Positions 6,718 to 14,154 of a DNA stretch of 19,577 nucleotides are shown in pieces. Under the pieces are notes generated by a model that was not told the origin of the DNA, made no database searches, and was given only the letters and a program-made list of their open reading frames with translations. The stretch's first letter is position 1, and every line of letters starts with the position of its first letter. Position numbers and translations under genes: made by a program. The DNA comes from Desulfovibrionaceae bacterium UBA3823 (lineage in GTDB: Bacteria; Desulfobacterota; Desulfovibrionia; Desulfovibrionales; Desulfovibrionaceae), in the NCBI GenBank assembly GCA_002369295.1, contig DFDR01000143.1, positions 9,464 to 29,040 of the forward strand, in the 5' to 3' direction.

Positions 6718-6734
6718 GCCCCAGGATGGACCCC

Positions 6735-7376
6735 ATGCTCGCAATTCTCGACTACAAGGCCGGCAACCAGACCAGCGTCCTGCGGGCGCTGAACCACCTT
6801 GGCGTGCCGGCCGCCATCACGGACGATCCGGCTGTGCTCAGGGCTGCCGAGGGCATAGTCTTCCCCGGCGTCGGCTCGGCAGGCCAGGCCATGGATCTGC
6901 TCGCCAGCTCCGGCCTCGGCGAGGTGCTCAAGGAGGCGGCCGCCAAGGGGCAGCCCGTGCTCGGCATCTGCCTCGGCTGCCAGATCCTGCTCGAGCGCAG
7001 CGAAGAGCGCGACACACCAACCCTCGGCATACTCAAGGGCGAATGCCGGCGCTTCCCCCAGGGCCTGAAGCAGCCGGACGGCACCCCGGCCCCCGTGCCC
7101 CACATGGGCTGGAACACGCTCTCCTTCAAGCGGGAGGATCCGCTCTTCGAAGGCGTCAGCCGGGACGCCCAGTTCTACTTCGTGCACAGCTACTACACCG
7201 TGCCCGACGAAAGCCTCGTCATTGCCGCCACGGACTACGGCATGGAGTTCTGCTCCGCCTACGGCCGCGAGGGCCTCTGGGCCGTGCAGTTCCACCCCGA
7301 GAAGAGCGGGCGCTATGGCCTCATGATCCTCAGGAACTTCTACCGCTACTGCAAGGGGGCCGGCCATGCTGTCTAA
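6735..7376 (+). CDS. hisH: Imidazole glycerol phosphate synthase, glutaminase subunit
   Basis: Class I glutamine amidotransferase that releases ammonia from glutamine and passes it to HisF in histidine (and AICAR) synthesis. The 213-residue product has [11 protein letters not shown] at its start, [11 protein letters not shown], the nucleophile motif GICLGCQ (C79), VPHMGWN, FVHSYY and the catalytic pair in FHPEKS (H187, E189). ATG 6735 is preferred because AGGA (6723-6726) lies eight bases ahead and the protein then starts like other HisH proteins; ATG 6726 in the same frame is possible and adds three residues. It overlaps hisF by 11 bases. Two hairpins lie in its leader. Confidence 0.95.
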   Translation: MLAILDYKAGNQTSVLRALNHLGVPAAITDDPAVLRAAEGIVFPGVGSAGQAMDLLASSGLGEVLKEAAAKGQPVLGICLGCQILLERSEERDTPTLGILKGECRRFPQGLKQPDGTPAPVPHMGWNTLSFKREDPLFEGVSRDAQFYFVHSYYTVPDESLVIAATDYGMEFCSAYGREGLWAVQFHPEKSGRYGLMILRNFYRYCKGAGHAV

Positions 7377-8145
7377 ACGCGTCATCCCCTGCCTGGACGT
7401 GCGCAACGGCAAGCTCACCAAGGGCGTCAAGTTCGCCAACAACGTGGACATCGGCGACCCCGTGGAGAGCGCCAGAAAGTACTACGAGGAAGGCGCCGAC
7501 GAAATCGTCTTCTACGACATCACCGCCTCGGCGGAAAACCGCGGCATCTTCATCGACGTCGTGGAGCGCGTGGCCTCCACCATCTTCATTCCCTTCTCCG
7601 TGGGAGGCGGCATCTCCTCCGTAGCCGACATGCGCCAGGTGCTCCTCGCCGGCGCAGAGAAGATCTCCATCAACTCGGCCGCCGTGAAGAACCCCCGCCT
7701 CATTGCCGAGGGCGCCGAGGCCTTCGGCAGCCAGGCCGTGGTGGTGGGCATGGACGTTTTGCAGGTGGAAAAGTCAGAGAGCATCCCCTCAGGCTACGAG
7801 GTTGTCATCCACGGCGGACGAAAGCCCATGGGCATCGACGCCATCGAGTGGGCCCGCACATGCCAGGAGCTCGGCGCAGGGGAGCTGTGCATCAACTCCA
7901 TCGATGCCGACGGCGCCAAGGCCGGCTACGAGCTCACCCTCACCCGCCTCGTCGTGGACGCCGTGACCATTCCCGTCATCGCGTCCGGCGGCGCGGGATC
8001 GCCCCAGCACATGGTGGACGCCGTGACCAAGGCAGGCGCCTCGGCGGCCCTCATCGCCTCCATCGTGCACTACGGCGAGTACACCCTGCGCGAGTGCAAG
8101 GAGTACATGGCCGCCCACGGCGCCCCTGTCAGGCTCGACTGGTAG
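7366..8145 (+). CDS. hisF: Imidazole glycerol phosphate synthase, cyclase subunit
   Basis: TIM-barrel partner of HisH that uses the delivered ammonia to form imidazole glycerol phosphate and AICAR. The 259-residue protein has IPCLDVRNG with catalytic D11, YDITAS near 50-55, SVGGGI near 78-83, catalytic D130 in VVVGMDV, and ASGGAGS near 205-211. Full length, no missing key residue. Its ATG lies inside the end of hisH, as expected for subunits made in equal amounts. The next gene begins six bases after its stop. Confidence 0.95.
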   Translation: MLSKRVIPCLDVRNGKLTKGVKFANNVDIGDPVESARKYYEEGADEIVFYDITASAENRGIFIDVVERVASTIFIPFSVGGGISSVADMRQVLLAGAEKISINSAAVKNPRLIAEGAEAFGSQAVVVGMDVLQVEKSESIPSGYEVVIHGGRKPMGIDAIEWARTCQELGAGELCINSIDADGAKAGYELTLTRLVVDAVTIPVIASGGAGSPQHMVDAVTKAGASAALIASIVHYGEYTLRECKEYMAAHGAPVRLDW

Positions 8146-8151
8146 GCAGCC

Positions 8152-8979
8152 GTGATAGCCTTCAATCCCTTCCTCAAAATTCAGGCCAGAATGGTGGCCG
8201 ACCGCATGCCCAGACTCGCCGTGGCCTACTCTGGCGGCCTCGACAGCCGCTTCCTCTGCTTTGCGGCCTCCCGCGCCGGCGCCAGCGTGCTGGCCCTGCA
8301 TTGCCATGGCCCCCACATCCCGAAGGAAGAAACGGAAGAGGCCATCGCCTTTGCCCGCGAAGCGAGACTCAGGCTCGAGCTCGTGCAGGCCGACCCCCTG
8401 GCGCTGCCAGAAGTGGCCTGCGGCGCGAAGCTGCGCTGCTACGCCTGCAAGAAGCTGATGCTCTCGCGCATCAAGGCCCGCCTCAAGGAGCTCGGGGAAG
8501 AGGACAGGGTGCTCTGCGACGGCAGCAACACGGACGATCTCGCCGTCTTCCGCCCTGGCCGCAAGGCCCTCGAGGAGGAGGGCGTGCGCTCGCCCCTGTG
8601 CGAGTGCGGCATCGCCAAGCAGGATCTGCTCGATCTGGCCCAGACCATGCCGAGCCTCGCTCCCTCCCGCCCGCCGCGCCCCTGCCTGCTCACGCGCCTT
8701 GCCTATGGCGTGCCTCCCAGCGCCGGGCTGCTGGAACGTCTGGCCAGAGCCGAAGCCGGCCTTGCCAGGCTGAAAGACGAGACCGGCCAGCCCCTGCTCG
8801 GGGACTTCCGCCTGCGCCTCACGCCCAAGCCCCTGCTCCAGGCCGAGCGCTTCGAGGATGCCTGGCGGAGCCTCGTCGCGCCCCTGCTCGAGCAGGAAGG
8901 CTTTGCCGGCTTCGGCGTCCTTGCCGGCGGCCCCGTCAGCGGCTACTTCGACAGGGAGGGGGAAATGGCCTCCAGCTGA
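8152..8979 (+). CDS. LarE-like PP-loop ATPase (ATP-dependent sulfur transferase family)
   Basis: Member of the PP-loop pyrophosphatase group. LarE proteins adenylate a pyridinium dicarboxylate mononucleotide and insert sulfur when building the nickel-pincer cofactor of lactate racemase and its relatives. Seen in 275 residues: PP-loop YSGGLDS (26-32), KLRCYACKK (C96, C99), LCDGSNTDDLAVFRPG (121-136), RSPLCECG, and PRPCLLTRLAYG with C178, which aligns in place with the sulfur-donating Cys of LarE. Three conserved-looking cysteines (C96, C99, C178) also fit the iron-sulfur-cluster-carrying LarE variants; that is an inference. GTG 8152 starts six bases after hisF and fits the family length; ATG 8191 is an alternative. 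No larA, larB or larC is in view, so the substrate is open. It appears to be co-transcribed with hisHF. Confidence 0.75.
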   Translation: MIAFNPFLKIQARMVADRMPRLAVAYSGGLDSRFLCFAASRAGASVLALHCHGPHIPKEETEEAIAFAREARLRLELVQADPLALPEVACGAKLRCYACKKLMLSRIKARLKELGEEDRVLCDGSNTDDLAVFRPGRKALEEEGVRSPLCECGIAKQDLLDLAQTMPSLAPSRPPRPCLLTRLAYGVPPSAGLLERLARAEAGLARLKDETGQPLLGDFRLRLTPKPLLQAERFEDAWRSLVAPLLEQEGFAGFGVLAGGPVSGYFDREGEMASS

Positions 8980-8999
8980 ACTTTTCCCCCTTGAATTGC

Positions 9000-9029
9000 T
9001 TGCCTATTCTAGACTTTCAGTTGTATAAA
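9000..9029 (+). promoter_or_regulatory. Probable sigma-70 promoter for the 35-residue protein gene
   Basis: TTGCCT (9000-9005) and TATAAA (9024-9029) are 18 bases apart inside a clearly AT-rich island, beginning soon after the larE-like stop. The leader would be about 90 bases. This is the best promoter match in the window. Confidence 0.55.
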
Positions 9030-9128
9030 TTTCGTTCCTGTCTACAACGGGCGGTCCCTGCCGGGGCCTGCCCGGCAACATCATACATCCCCGGGAAAGC
9101 CAGCGGCCTTCCCACTCAGGAGTACACC

Positions 9129-9236
9129 ATGGCCCACAAGAAAGTTGAACGCAAAAAGGAACTGGACCGTCGCCGCCATCGCCGCCAGGAGCGCCTGAAG
9201 CAGCGCATCAAGGAAGCCAAGGCGGGCAAGGCCTAG
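9129..9236 (+). CDS. Small, very basic 35-residue protein of unknown function
   Basis: The product is 35 residues, about half Lys or Arg, beginning MAHKKVERKKELDRR and continuing as one predicted charged helix rich in RRHRRQER and KQRIKEAK. The gene is supported by an excellent ribosome binding site (AGGAG at 9118-9122, six bases before the ATG) and its own promoter. The composition resembles nucleic-acid or ribosome-binding peptides. I recall similar short Arg/Lys-rich proteins in Desulfovibrio but cannot confirm a family name. An open frame extends far upstream through larE-like and hisF sequence, but it is a shadow. Function unknown; RNA or ribosome association is a guess from charge. Confidence 0.75.
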   Translation: MAHKKVERKKELDRRRHRRQERLKQRIKEAKAGKA

Positions 9237-9254
9237 CCTCCAGCTCTGCGGTTC

Positions 9255-9330
9255 CCCCTCTTCCTTCCTCTGCCGCAGGGCCGGCCGCGCGCCGGCAGGC
9301 CTCGTCGAGGCAGGAGGAAGGGAGGGTGCT
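9255..9330. repeat. Long imperfect inverted repeat after the 35-residue gene
   Basis: A pyrimidine-rich arm starting CCCTCTTCCTTCC (from 9255) faces a purine-rich arm GGCAGGAGGAAGGGAGGG (9313-9330), complementary except for a few bases. Inside it is a perfect GCCGGC-5-GCCGGC hairpin (9280-9296). It could end transcription of the small gene or protect its RNA. Confidence 0.45.
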
Positions 9331-9347
9331 TACTCTGCCGTCACCTC

Positions 9348-9380
9348 CCCTTTTCCGGGGAAGTGTCCGGCTGTTTTTTT
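9348..9380 (+). terminator. Possible weak terminator before fmdB-like gene
   Basis: A short CCGG-8-CCGG stem (or the alternative CCCC-6-GGGG) is followed by seven T (9374-9380). The stem is weak, so it is called mainly on the T-run and its place between two transcription units. Confidence 0.35.
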
Positions 9381-9442
9381 GTCTGCTCTGTCCTGCGGAA
9401 GACGCGCCCCTGCGCGGCTCCGCCTGAGGAAGCTTTCATCCC

Positions 9443-9742
9443 ATGCCTATCTACGAGTACAAGTGCCCTGCATGCCAAAAAGTCTTTGAAGAATGGGTGC
9501 ATCTTTCCGAGATGCACGATGCCGTGCCCTGCCCCGACTGCGGCCAGGCCTCCCCGCGCATCATGTCTGAAACCTCCTTCGTCCTGAAGGGCGGCGGCTG
9601 GTACGTCACCGACTACGGCTACCGCAAGGGGGTCAAGGAGGACGGCGCCAAGCCTGAGGCCAAAGACGGCGCCAAGACTGCATCCAAGACTGACGCCAAG
9701 ACCGGCGGCGACGCCAAGGCCGGAGCCAAGCCGGCCGCGTAA
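9443..9742 (+). CDS. FmdB-family zinc-ribbon protein with truncated low-complexity tail
   Basis: A 99-residue protein. Residues 1-60 are an FmdB-type zinc ribbon: MPIYEYKCPACQ (C8, C11), then VPCPDCGQ (C30, C33) and SFVLKGGGWYVTDYG. The family was named for a proposed regulator of formamidase or methylamine genes; its general role is unknown. The last 35 residues are Lys/Ala/Asp/Gly-rich and repetitive. The TAA at 9740 sits inside this repeat tail: the same frame continues for 22 more codons of the same AKPAAAPAPKPAA style up to TAG at 9809-9811. ATG 9443 has an AGGA site about 12 bases ahead. It is probably co-transcribed with purB, which follows after 144 bases. Confidence 0.85.
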   Translation: MPIYEYKCPACQKVFEEWVHLSEMHDAVPCPDCGQASPRIMSETSFVLKGGGWYVTDYGYRKGVKEDGAKPEAKDGAKTASKTDAKTGGDAKAGAKPAA

Positions 9743-9811
9743 GCCAAGCCGGCAGCCGCGCCTGCGCCCAAGCCCGCCGCCGCGTCCGCACCCAAGGCCG
9801 CCGGCGCCTAG
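9725..9811 (+). other. In-frame continuation of the FmdB tail past its stop codon
   Basis: Two 18-base copies beginning GCCAAGCCGGC lie at 9725 and 9743. The first ends in TAA where the second ends in GCG. After the stop, 22 codons in the same frame encode only Ala, Lys, Pro, Ser and Gly, then TAG. This looks like a recent nonsense change or slippage within a repeat tail. Confidence 0.55.
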
Positions 9812-9886
9812 CTGCTGCAGGCACCCTACCACCACCAAGACCAGCAAGGCGCGGGGCCCTGCTCCGCAGCCTGAGGGAGTCGATAC

Positions 9887-11188
9887 ATGATAGAACGCTA
9901 CACCCGTCCTGAGATGGGACAGATCTGGACGCTGGAAAACCGCTACCAGACCTGGCTCAAGGTTGAAGTCGCCGTCTGCGAGGCCTGGGCCAAGGCCGGC
10001 AAGATTCCCGCCTCTGCCGTGGAAACCATCAAGGCCAAGGCCGCCATCGACGTGGACCGCATCCTCGAGATCGAGGAGACGACCCGCCACGACGTCATCG
10101 CGTTCATCACCTCCCTGGAGGAAAAGGTCGGCCCCGACGCGCGCTTCATCCATCTGGGCTGCACATCCTCCGACATCGTCGACACCGCAGGCGCCCTGCT
10201 CATGGTGGAGGCGGGCCGGCTCATCCTCAAGGACATCGATGCCCTGCTCGCGACCCTCGAGGAGATGAGCTTCGCGTACAAGGGGGTGCTGTGCATCGGC
10301 CGCTCCCACGGCATCCACGCCGAGCCCACCAGCTTCGGCCTCAAGATGACCGGCTTCTATGCCGAGTTCGTGCGCCACCGCGAGCGCATCGCGCAAGCCG
10401 TCGAAGACGTGCGGACGGGCAAGATCTCCGGCGCCGTGGGCACCTACACCATCGTCACGCCCGAGGTGGAGGCCGACGCCCTTGCCCTGCTCGGCCTCAA
10501 GGTGGATCCGCACTCCACCCAGATCGTCCAGCGCGACCGCTACGCCCACTTCTTCTCTGCCATCGCCATCATGGCCGGCGGCATCGAGCGCCTGTGCACG
10601 GAGCTGCGCCATCTGCAGCGCACCGAGGTGCTCGAGGTGGAGGAGGGCTTCGCCAAGGGCCAGAAGGGCTCTTCGGCCATGCCCCACAAGAAGAACCCCA
10701 TCTCCGCGGAAAATCTCTGCGGCCTCTCCCGCCTCATGCGCTCCAACTCGCTGGCAGCCATGGAAAACCAGGCCCTCTGGCACGAGCGCGACATCAGCCA
10801 CTCCTCCGTGGAGCGCGTCATCATGCCCGACTCCACCATTCTGGCCGACTACGCCCTGAACCGACTGCGCCGCCTCCTTGCCAACCTCGTGGTTTCGCCC
10901 GACCGCATGCAGGAGAACCTCGACCGCTCCTACGGCCTCTACTTCTCCCAGCGCGTGCTCACGGCCCTCATCGACGCCGGCCATCCGCGCCAGGCCTCCT
11001 ATGTGGCCGTGCAGAAGCTGGCCATGCAGAGCTGGAACTCGCGCACCTCCTTCCCCGCCCTGGTCAAGGCAGACCCCGAAATGGTCAAGGTGCTGGGCGA
11101 AGCCTTCCTGGACAAGCTCTTCGATCCCCTCTTCTACCTGCGCCACGAGGACGACATCTACCAGCGCGTCTTCGGCCGCTGCAAGTAG
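9887..11188 (+). CDS. purB: Adenylosuccinate lyase
   Basis: Cytoplasmic fumarase-superfamily enzyme that removes fumarate from SAICAR and from adenylosuccinate, acting twice in purine synthesis. The 433-residue length is typical of the short bacterial PurB form. Seen: RYTRPEMGQIW at the start, TTRHDVIAF, GCTSSDIVDTA, GRSHGIHAEP with catalytic H141, and the family signature GSSAMPHKKNP (261-271) carrying the active-site loop serines. ATG 9887 is preceded by GGGAG at a normal distance. It lies between the fmdB-like gene and pyrE, 46 bases ahead of pyrE, so the two nucleotide-synthesis genes likely share a transcript. Confidence 0.96.
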   Translation: MIERYTRPEMGQIWTLENRYQTWLKVEVAVCEAWAKAGKIPASAVETIKAKAAIDVDRILEIEETTRHDVIAFITSLEEKVGPDARFIHLGCTSSDIVDTAGALLMVEAGRLILKDIDALLATLEEMSFAYKGVLCIGRSHGIHAEPTSFGLKMTGFYAEFVRHRERIAQAVEDVRTGKISGAVGTYTIVTPEVEADALALLGLKVDPHSTQIVQRDRYAHFFSAIAIMAGGIERLCTELRHLQRTEVLEVEEGFAKGQKGSSAMPHKKNPISAENLCGLSRLMRSNSLAAMENQALWHERDISHSSVERVIMPDSTILADYALNRLRRLLANLVVSPDRMQENLDRSYGLYFSQRVLTALIDAGHPRQASYVAVQKLAMQSWNSRTSFPALVKADPEMVKVLGEAFLDKLFDPLFYLRHEDDIYQRVFGRCK

Positions 11189-11234
11189 GTCCGAGCCTTT
11201 GTTCCGCACGGCCCCGGCCGTCAAGGAGAACACC

Positions 11235-11810
11235 GTGAACACCGAATATAAACGCCGCCTCGCCAAGATACTCGTGGAGCGCTCCTACAAGGAGGGCGAC
11301 TTCCTGCTGGCCTCCGGCCGCCGCAGCGACTACTACTTCGACTGCCGCGTCACGGCCCTGCACGCCGAAGGCGCCGAGCTTATCGGCAACCTCTTCTTCG
11401 AGGCCGTCAGCGAAATCATCGCCTCCGGCACGCCCGTCAAGGGCGTCGGCGGCATGACCATGGGCGCCGACCCCCTGGTCTCCGCCACCACCGTCGTTTC
11501 CAGCCAGCAGGGCAAGCCCCTGAACGGGCTCCTCGTCAGGAAGGAGTCCAAGGGGCACGGCACCAACCAGTTCGTGGAGGGCCTTGCCAACTTCGAGACC
11601 GGCGATCCCGTCGTCGTTCTGGAGGACGTGGTCACCACCGGCGGCTCCCTCCTCAAGGCCTGCCAGCGCATCGAAGCCGCCGGCCTCAAGATCGTCGCCG
11701 TATGCTGCATCCTGGACCGCGAAGAAGGCGGCCGCGAGAAGCTCAAGGAAGCCGGCTACGAGCTCAAGGCCCTCTTCACCCGCCGCGAGCTCCTCGAGCA
11801 CGCCCGCTAG
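11235..11810 (+). CDS. pyrE: Orotate phosphoribosyltransferase
   Basis: Transfers the phosphoribosyl group of PRPP to orotate to give OMP in pyrimidine synthesis. The 191-residue protein has the PRPP-binding motif VVVLEDVVTTGGS (126-138), LLVRKESKGHGT with the catalytic flexible-loop lysines, and SGRRSDYYFDCR near the start. GTG 11235 is the start: AAGGAGAA (11223-11230) lies four bases ahead, and the open frame upstream overlaps purB in another frame. It is followed by a strong terminator and is the last gene of the fmdB-purB-pyrE unit. Confidence 0.94.
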   Translation: MNTEYKRRLAKILVERSYKEGDFLLASGRRSDYYFDCRVTALHAEGAELIGNLFFEAVSEIIASGTPVKGVGGMTMGADPLVSATTVVSSQQGKPLNGLLVRKESKGHGTNQFVEGLANFETGDPVVVLEDVVTTGGSLLKACQRIEAAGLKIVAVCCILDREEGGREKLKEAGYELKALFTRRELLEHAR

Positions 11811-11833
11811 GCGCGTCCCTTTCCCGCATTGCC

Positions 11834-11868
11834 AAGCCTCCTGCCGGCCGTCCGGCGGGAGGCTTTTT
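11834..11868 (+). terminator. Strong intrinsic terminator of the purB-pyrE unit
   Basis: AAGCCTCCTGCCGG (11834-11847), loop CCGT, CCGGCGGGAGGCTT (11852-11865), then TTT: a 14-pair stem with one G-T pair leading straight into five T. It begins 23 bases after the pyrE stop. Confidence 0.92.
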
Positions 11869-11905
11869 GACTCTGCCACGCCCTTCTGCCATGGAGATCC
11901 GCGCC

Positions 11906-14149
11906 ATGCGCCGCACAGCCACGCCTTTCAGCCTCCTTTGCGCAGCAGCCCTTCTGCTCCTGCCCTCCCCCCTGCGCGCCGAGCCCGGCAACTGCGACTA
12001 CGAAGAGGCCAGACGTCTCGACGACCTCGAGCTTCCCCAGGCCAGAGCCAGTCTCGAGATCTGCGCGCGCCAGGGGCACCTCCTGGCCAGGGCGCGCCTC
12101 ACGGACTACGACGGCGGCGAGCTGGACAGCAGAGAAGGCGCAGCGCTTCTGCAGGCGCTCAAGGAGGAAGGGGGACCCGAGTCCCTCGAATGCCAGGCCA
12201 TGGTCTGGAACAATGTCCTCCATTCGCCGGAGAACGGCCGCCCTCTGCTTGAGCGCGCCTGCCGGCAGGGGCAGGCATCGGCCTGCGGCATGCTCGGCGC
12301 CTGGGCTCTCGAGGGCCAGGGCATGCCCCGCAACGGCGAGCTGGCCGCCGCTTCCCTGCGCAAGGCAGGCGATGCATCGGCATCGGCCCTCTACCATCTC
12401 GGCACCTGCTACGAGCAGGGCACAGGCTCGCCCCGGGATCCCCTTGCGGCAGCCATGCTCTACCGCAGGGCTGCCGAACGGGGCCACCAGCGGGCTGCCT
12501 ACAGCCTCGCCCTCTGCTACAAGCTCGGCAAGGGCGTGGTCAAAGCGCCGAGGCTTGCCTTCGACTGGTACCTCAAGGCCGCCGAGCGGGGCTGCCTCGA
12601 TGCCTGCGAAGCGCTGGGACTCTGCCTTGCCGAGGGCTTCGGCAGGCCAAAGGACCCCAAGGCCGCCTGCGCCTGGTGGCGCAGGGGAGCCATAGAGGGC
12701 CACGCCGGCTGCCAGTGCAGCTACGGCACGGCTCTCCTGCGGGGCGAGGGCGTCGACAAAAACGAGGCCGAAGCCGCGGCCTGGCTGGAAAAGGCGGCAG
12801 CCGCAGACATAGTCCAGGCCCAGGTCAACCTGGGACTCGCCCTCCACCGGGGCATAGCCGGCAGGCCCGATCAGGCACGGGCGGCCTTCTGGTTCCGCAA
12901 GGCTGCGGAAGCCGGCAGCGCACAGGCCCAGAACAACCTTGCCGTCTACTACGCTGACGGGCTCGGCGGGCTTCCCCGCAACCAGGCGCTCTCCCTCCAC
13001 TGGCTGAAGAAGGCTGCCGACGGCAATGATCCCGCAGCCCTGCTTGCCCTTGGCAAGGCATACCGGGACGGCTCAGCCGGCGCCCAGGATCTGCGCCGGG
13101 CCCACGAATGCTTCCTCAAGGCAGGCTACCAGAACGATGCGGAAGCCCTCTTCCTTGCCGGCCAGGACTTCGAGGAGGGCACGGGCGCGCCCCAGGAACC
13201 CGCCATGGCCCTCGCCTGCTACCGCAAGGCAGGCGATCTCGGGCTGGCCGGCGCGAAATTCGCCGCAGGGCGCCTGCTCATGGAAGGCATAGGCGCCCCC
13301 CGCGACGCCGCCCTTGCCGAAGCCCTGCTTGTCGAGGGCGCAAGCCAGAGTGCCGAAGCGGATCCAAGTCCCAATGGCGCGCGGCTCGCCTCGCTGCTCG
13401 GCGTCTTCTACCACGACGGCCGCCTTGGCAGGCAGGACTTCGCCAAGGCCCGCGCCTGGTTCGAGAAGGCCGCAGCCCTGGGGTCGGCCCAGGCGCTGAA
13501 CAACCTCGGCTTCTACTCCCAGGAGGGGCTCGGCGGGCTTCCCCGGGACGGAGACAAAGCCCTTGAGCTCTACCGCAAGGCAGCCGATGCCGGCGACCGC
13601 GAAGCCCAGTACACGGTGGCCCTGCTGCTGCTCGAGGGAACCAGGCTGGCCCGGGATCCCGCAAGGGCCCTGGCTCTGCTGGAAGCCTCGGCCGCCGACG
13701 GCGAGGGCAAGCCCGAAGCCGCCTACCGCCTTGGCCAGTGCTACGAGCAGGGCGAAGGCACTGCCCGGGATCCCGTCCTTGCCCTGCGCTGGTACAGCGT
13801 GGCTGCGAGCATGGACTACCCCCCTGCCCTGCTTCGGGAAGGCCAGCTCCGGCTGGCGGGAACGGGTGCGCCGAAAAACCTCCAGGCCGCCTCGGCCCTC
13901 ATCTTCAGGGCGGCCTCCTTTGGCATGCCTGAAGCCCAGCGCCTTGCAGGCCAGCTCTGCGAAGCGGGCGAAGGCGCGGCGCAGAACCTGCAGCAGGCGC
14001 GCCAGTGGTATGCTGCAGCCGCAGAGCAGGGCGATGCCGAGGCCGCGCGCCGCCTCAAGCTGCTGGAAGCGTCAGCCCCAGCCGGCGGAACAGCCGCGCC
14101 GGTTCAGCCCGCGCAGACAACGCCGCCAGAACAGCCTGGCCAGCCCTAG
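11906..14149 (+). CDS. Exported Sel1-repeat (tetratricopeptide-like) protein
   Basis: A 747-residue protein made almost entirely of Sel1-type repeats of about 36 residues (pattern A..LG..Y..G.G...D...A..W..KAA..G). I count about 17, from roughly residue 85 to 720. Such repeats form a curved helical scaffold for protein-protein contacts. The start MRRTATPFSLLCAAALLLLPSPLRA is a Sec signal peptide with cleavage likely after LRA, so it works outside the cytoplasm. ATG 11906 is chosen because GGAGA (11893-11897) lies eight bases ahead; ATG 11891 in frame is possible. The end is Pro/Gln/Thr-rich. It begins only 37 bases after the pyrE terminator, leaving little space for a promoter. Partner unknown; Sel1 proteins often serve in envelope signalling or secretion. 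Confidence 0.88.
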   Translation: MRRTATPFSLLCAAALLLLPSPLRAEPGNCDYEEARRLDDLELPQARASLEICARQGHLLARARLTDYDGGELDSREGAALLQALKEEGGPESLECQAMVWNNVLHSPENGRPLLERACRQGQASACGMLGAWALEGQGMPRNGELAAASLRKAGDASASALYHLGTCYEQGTGSPRDPLAAAMLYRRAAERGHQRAAYSLALCYKLGKGVVKAPRLAFDWYLKAAERGCLDACEALGLCLAEGFGRPKDPKAACAWWRRGAIEGHAGCQCSYGTALLRGEGVDKNEAEAAAWLEKAAAADIVQAQVNLGLALHRGIAGRPDQARAAFWFRKAAEAGSAQAQNNLAVYYADGLGGLPRNQALSLHWLKKAADGNDPAALLALGKAYRDGSAGAQDLRRAHECFLKAGYQNDAEALFLAGQDFEEGTGAPQEPAMALACYRKAGDLGLAGAKFAAGRLLMEGIGAPRDAALAEALLVEGASQSAEADPSPNGARLASLLGVFYHDGRLGRQDFAKARAWFEKAAALGSAQALNNLGFYSQEGLGGLPRDGDKALELYRKAADAGDREAQYTVALLLLEGTRLARDPARALALLEASAADGEGKPEAAYRLGQCYEQGEGTARDPVLALRWYSVAASMDYPPALLREGQLRLAGTGAPKNLQAASALIFRAASFGMPEAQRLAGQLCEAGEGAAQNLQQARQWYAAAAEQGDAEAARRLKLLEASAPAGGTAAPVQPAQTTPPEQPGQP

Positions 14150-14154
14150 GCCGC

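Noticed and set aside
6491..6736. A longer N-terminus for MurI
   Set aside because: The upstream codons overlap the divergent promoter region and hairpins and do not resemble MurI; ATG 6490 sits directly before the conserved start.
8152..8979. The PP-loop protein as a WbpG/PseA-type sugar amidotransferase fed by HisH-HisF
   Set aside because: That system also pairs a PP-loop enzyme with HisHF-like subunits, which made it tempting, but the motifs RCYACK, GSNTDDLAVFRPG and RPCLLTRLAYG are those of LarE, and HisH and HisF look like the normal histidine enzymes.
7848..9128. A possible long N-terminal extension of the 35-residue protein
   Set aside because: The upstream frame overlaps hisF and the larE-like gene out of frame; the promoter and AGGAG site place the true start at 9129.
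9341..11266. A 641-codon open frame on the minus strand, antisense to fmdB and purB
   Set aside because: It is the complement of two well-recognised genes in a GC-rich genome; its Gly/Val/His/Asp-rich product has no domain and no ribosome binding site.
11702..11905. An upstream start for the Sel1 protein inside pyrE
   Set aside because: The extension is Arg-rich, out of frame with pyrE and crosses its terminator; the signal peptide and GGAGA site fix the start at 11906 (or 11891).
11807..13000. A 397-codon minus-strand frame antisense to the Sel1 gene
   Set aside because: Mirror of the Sel1 repeats; the repeats themselves give the periodic look.
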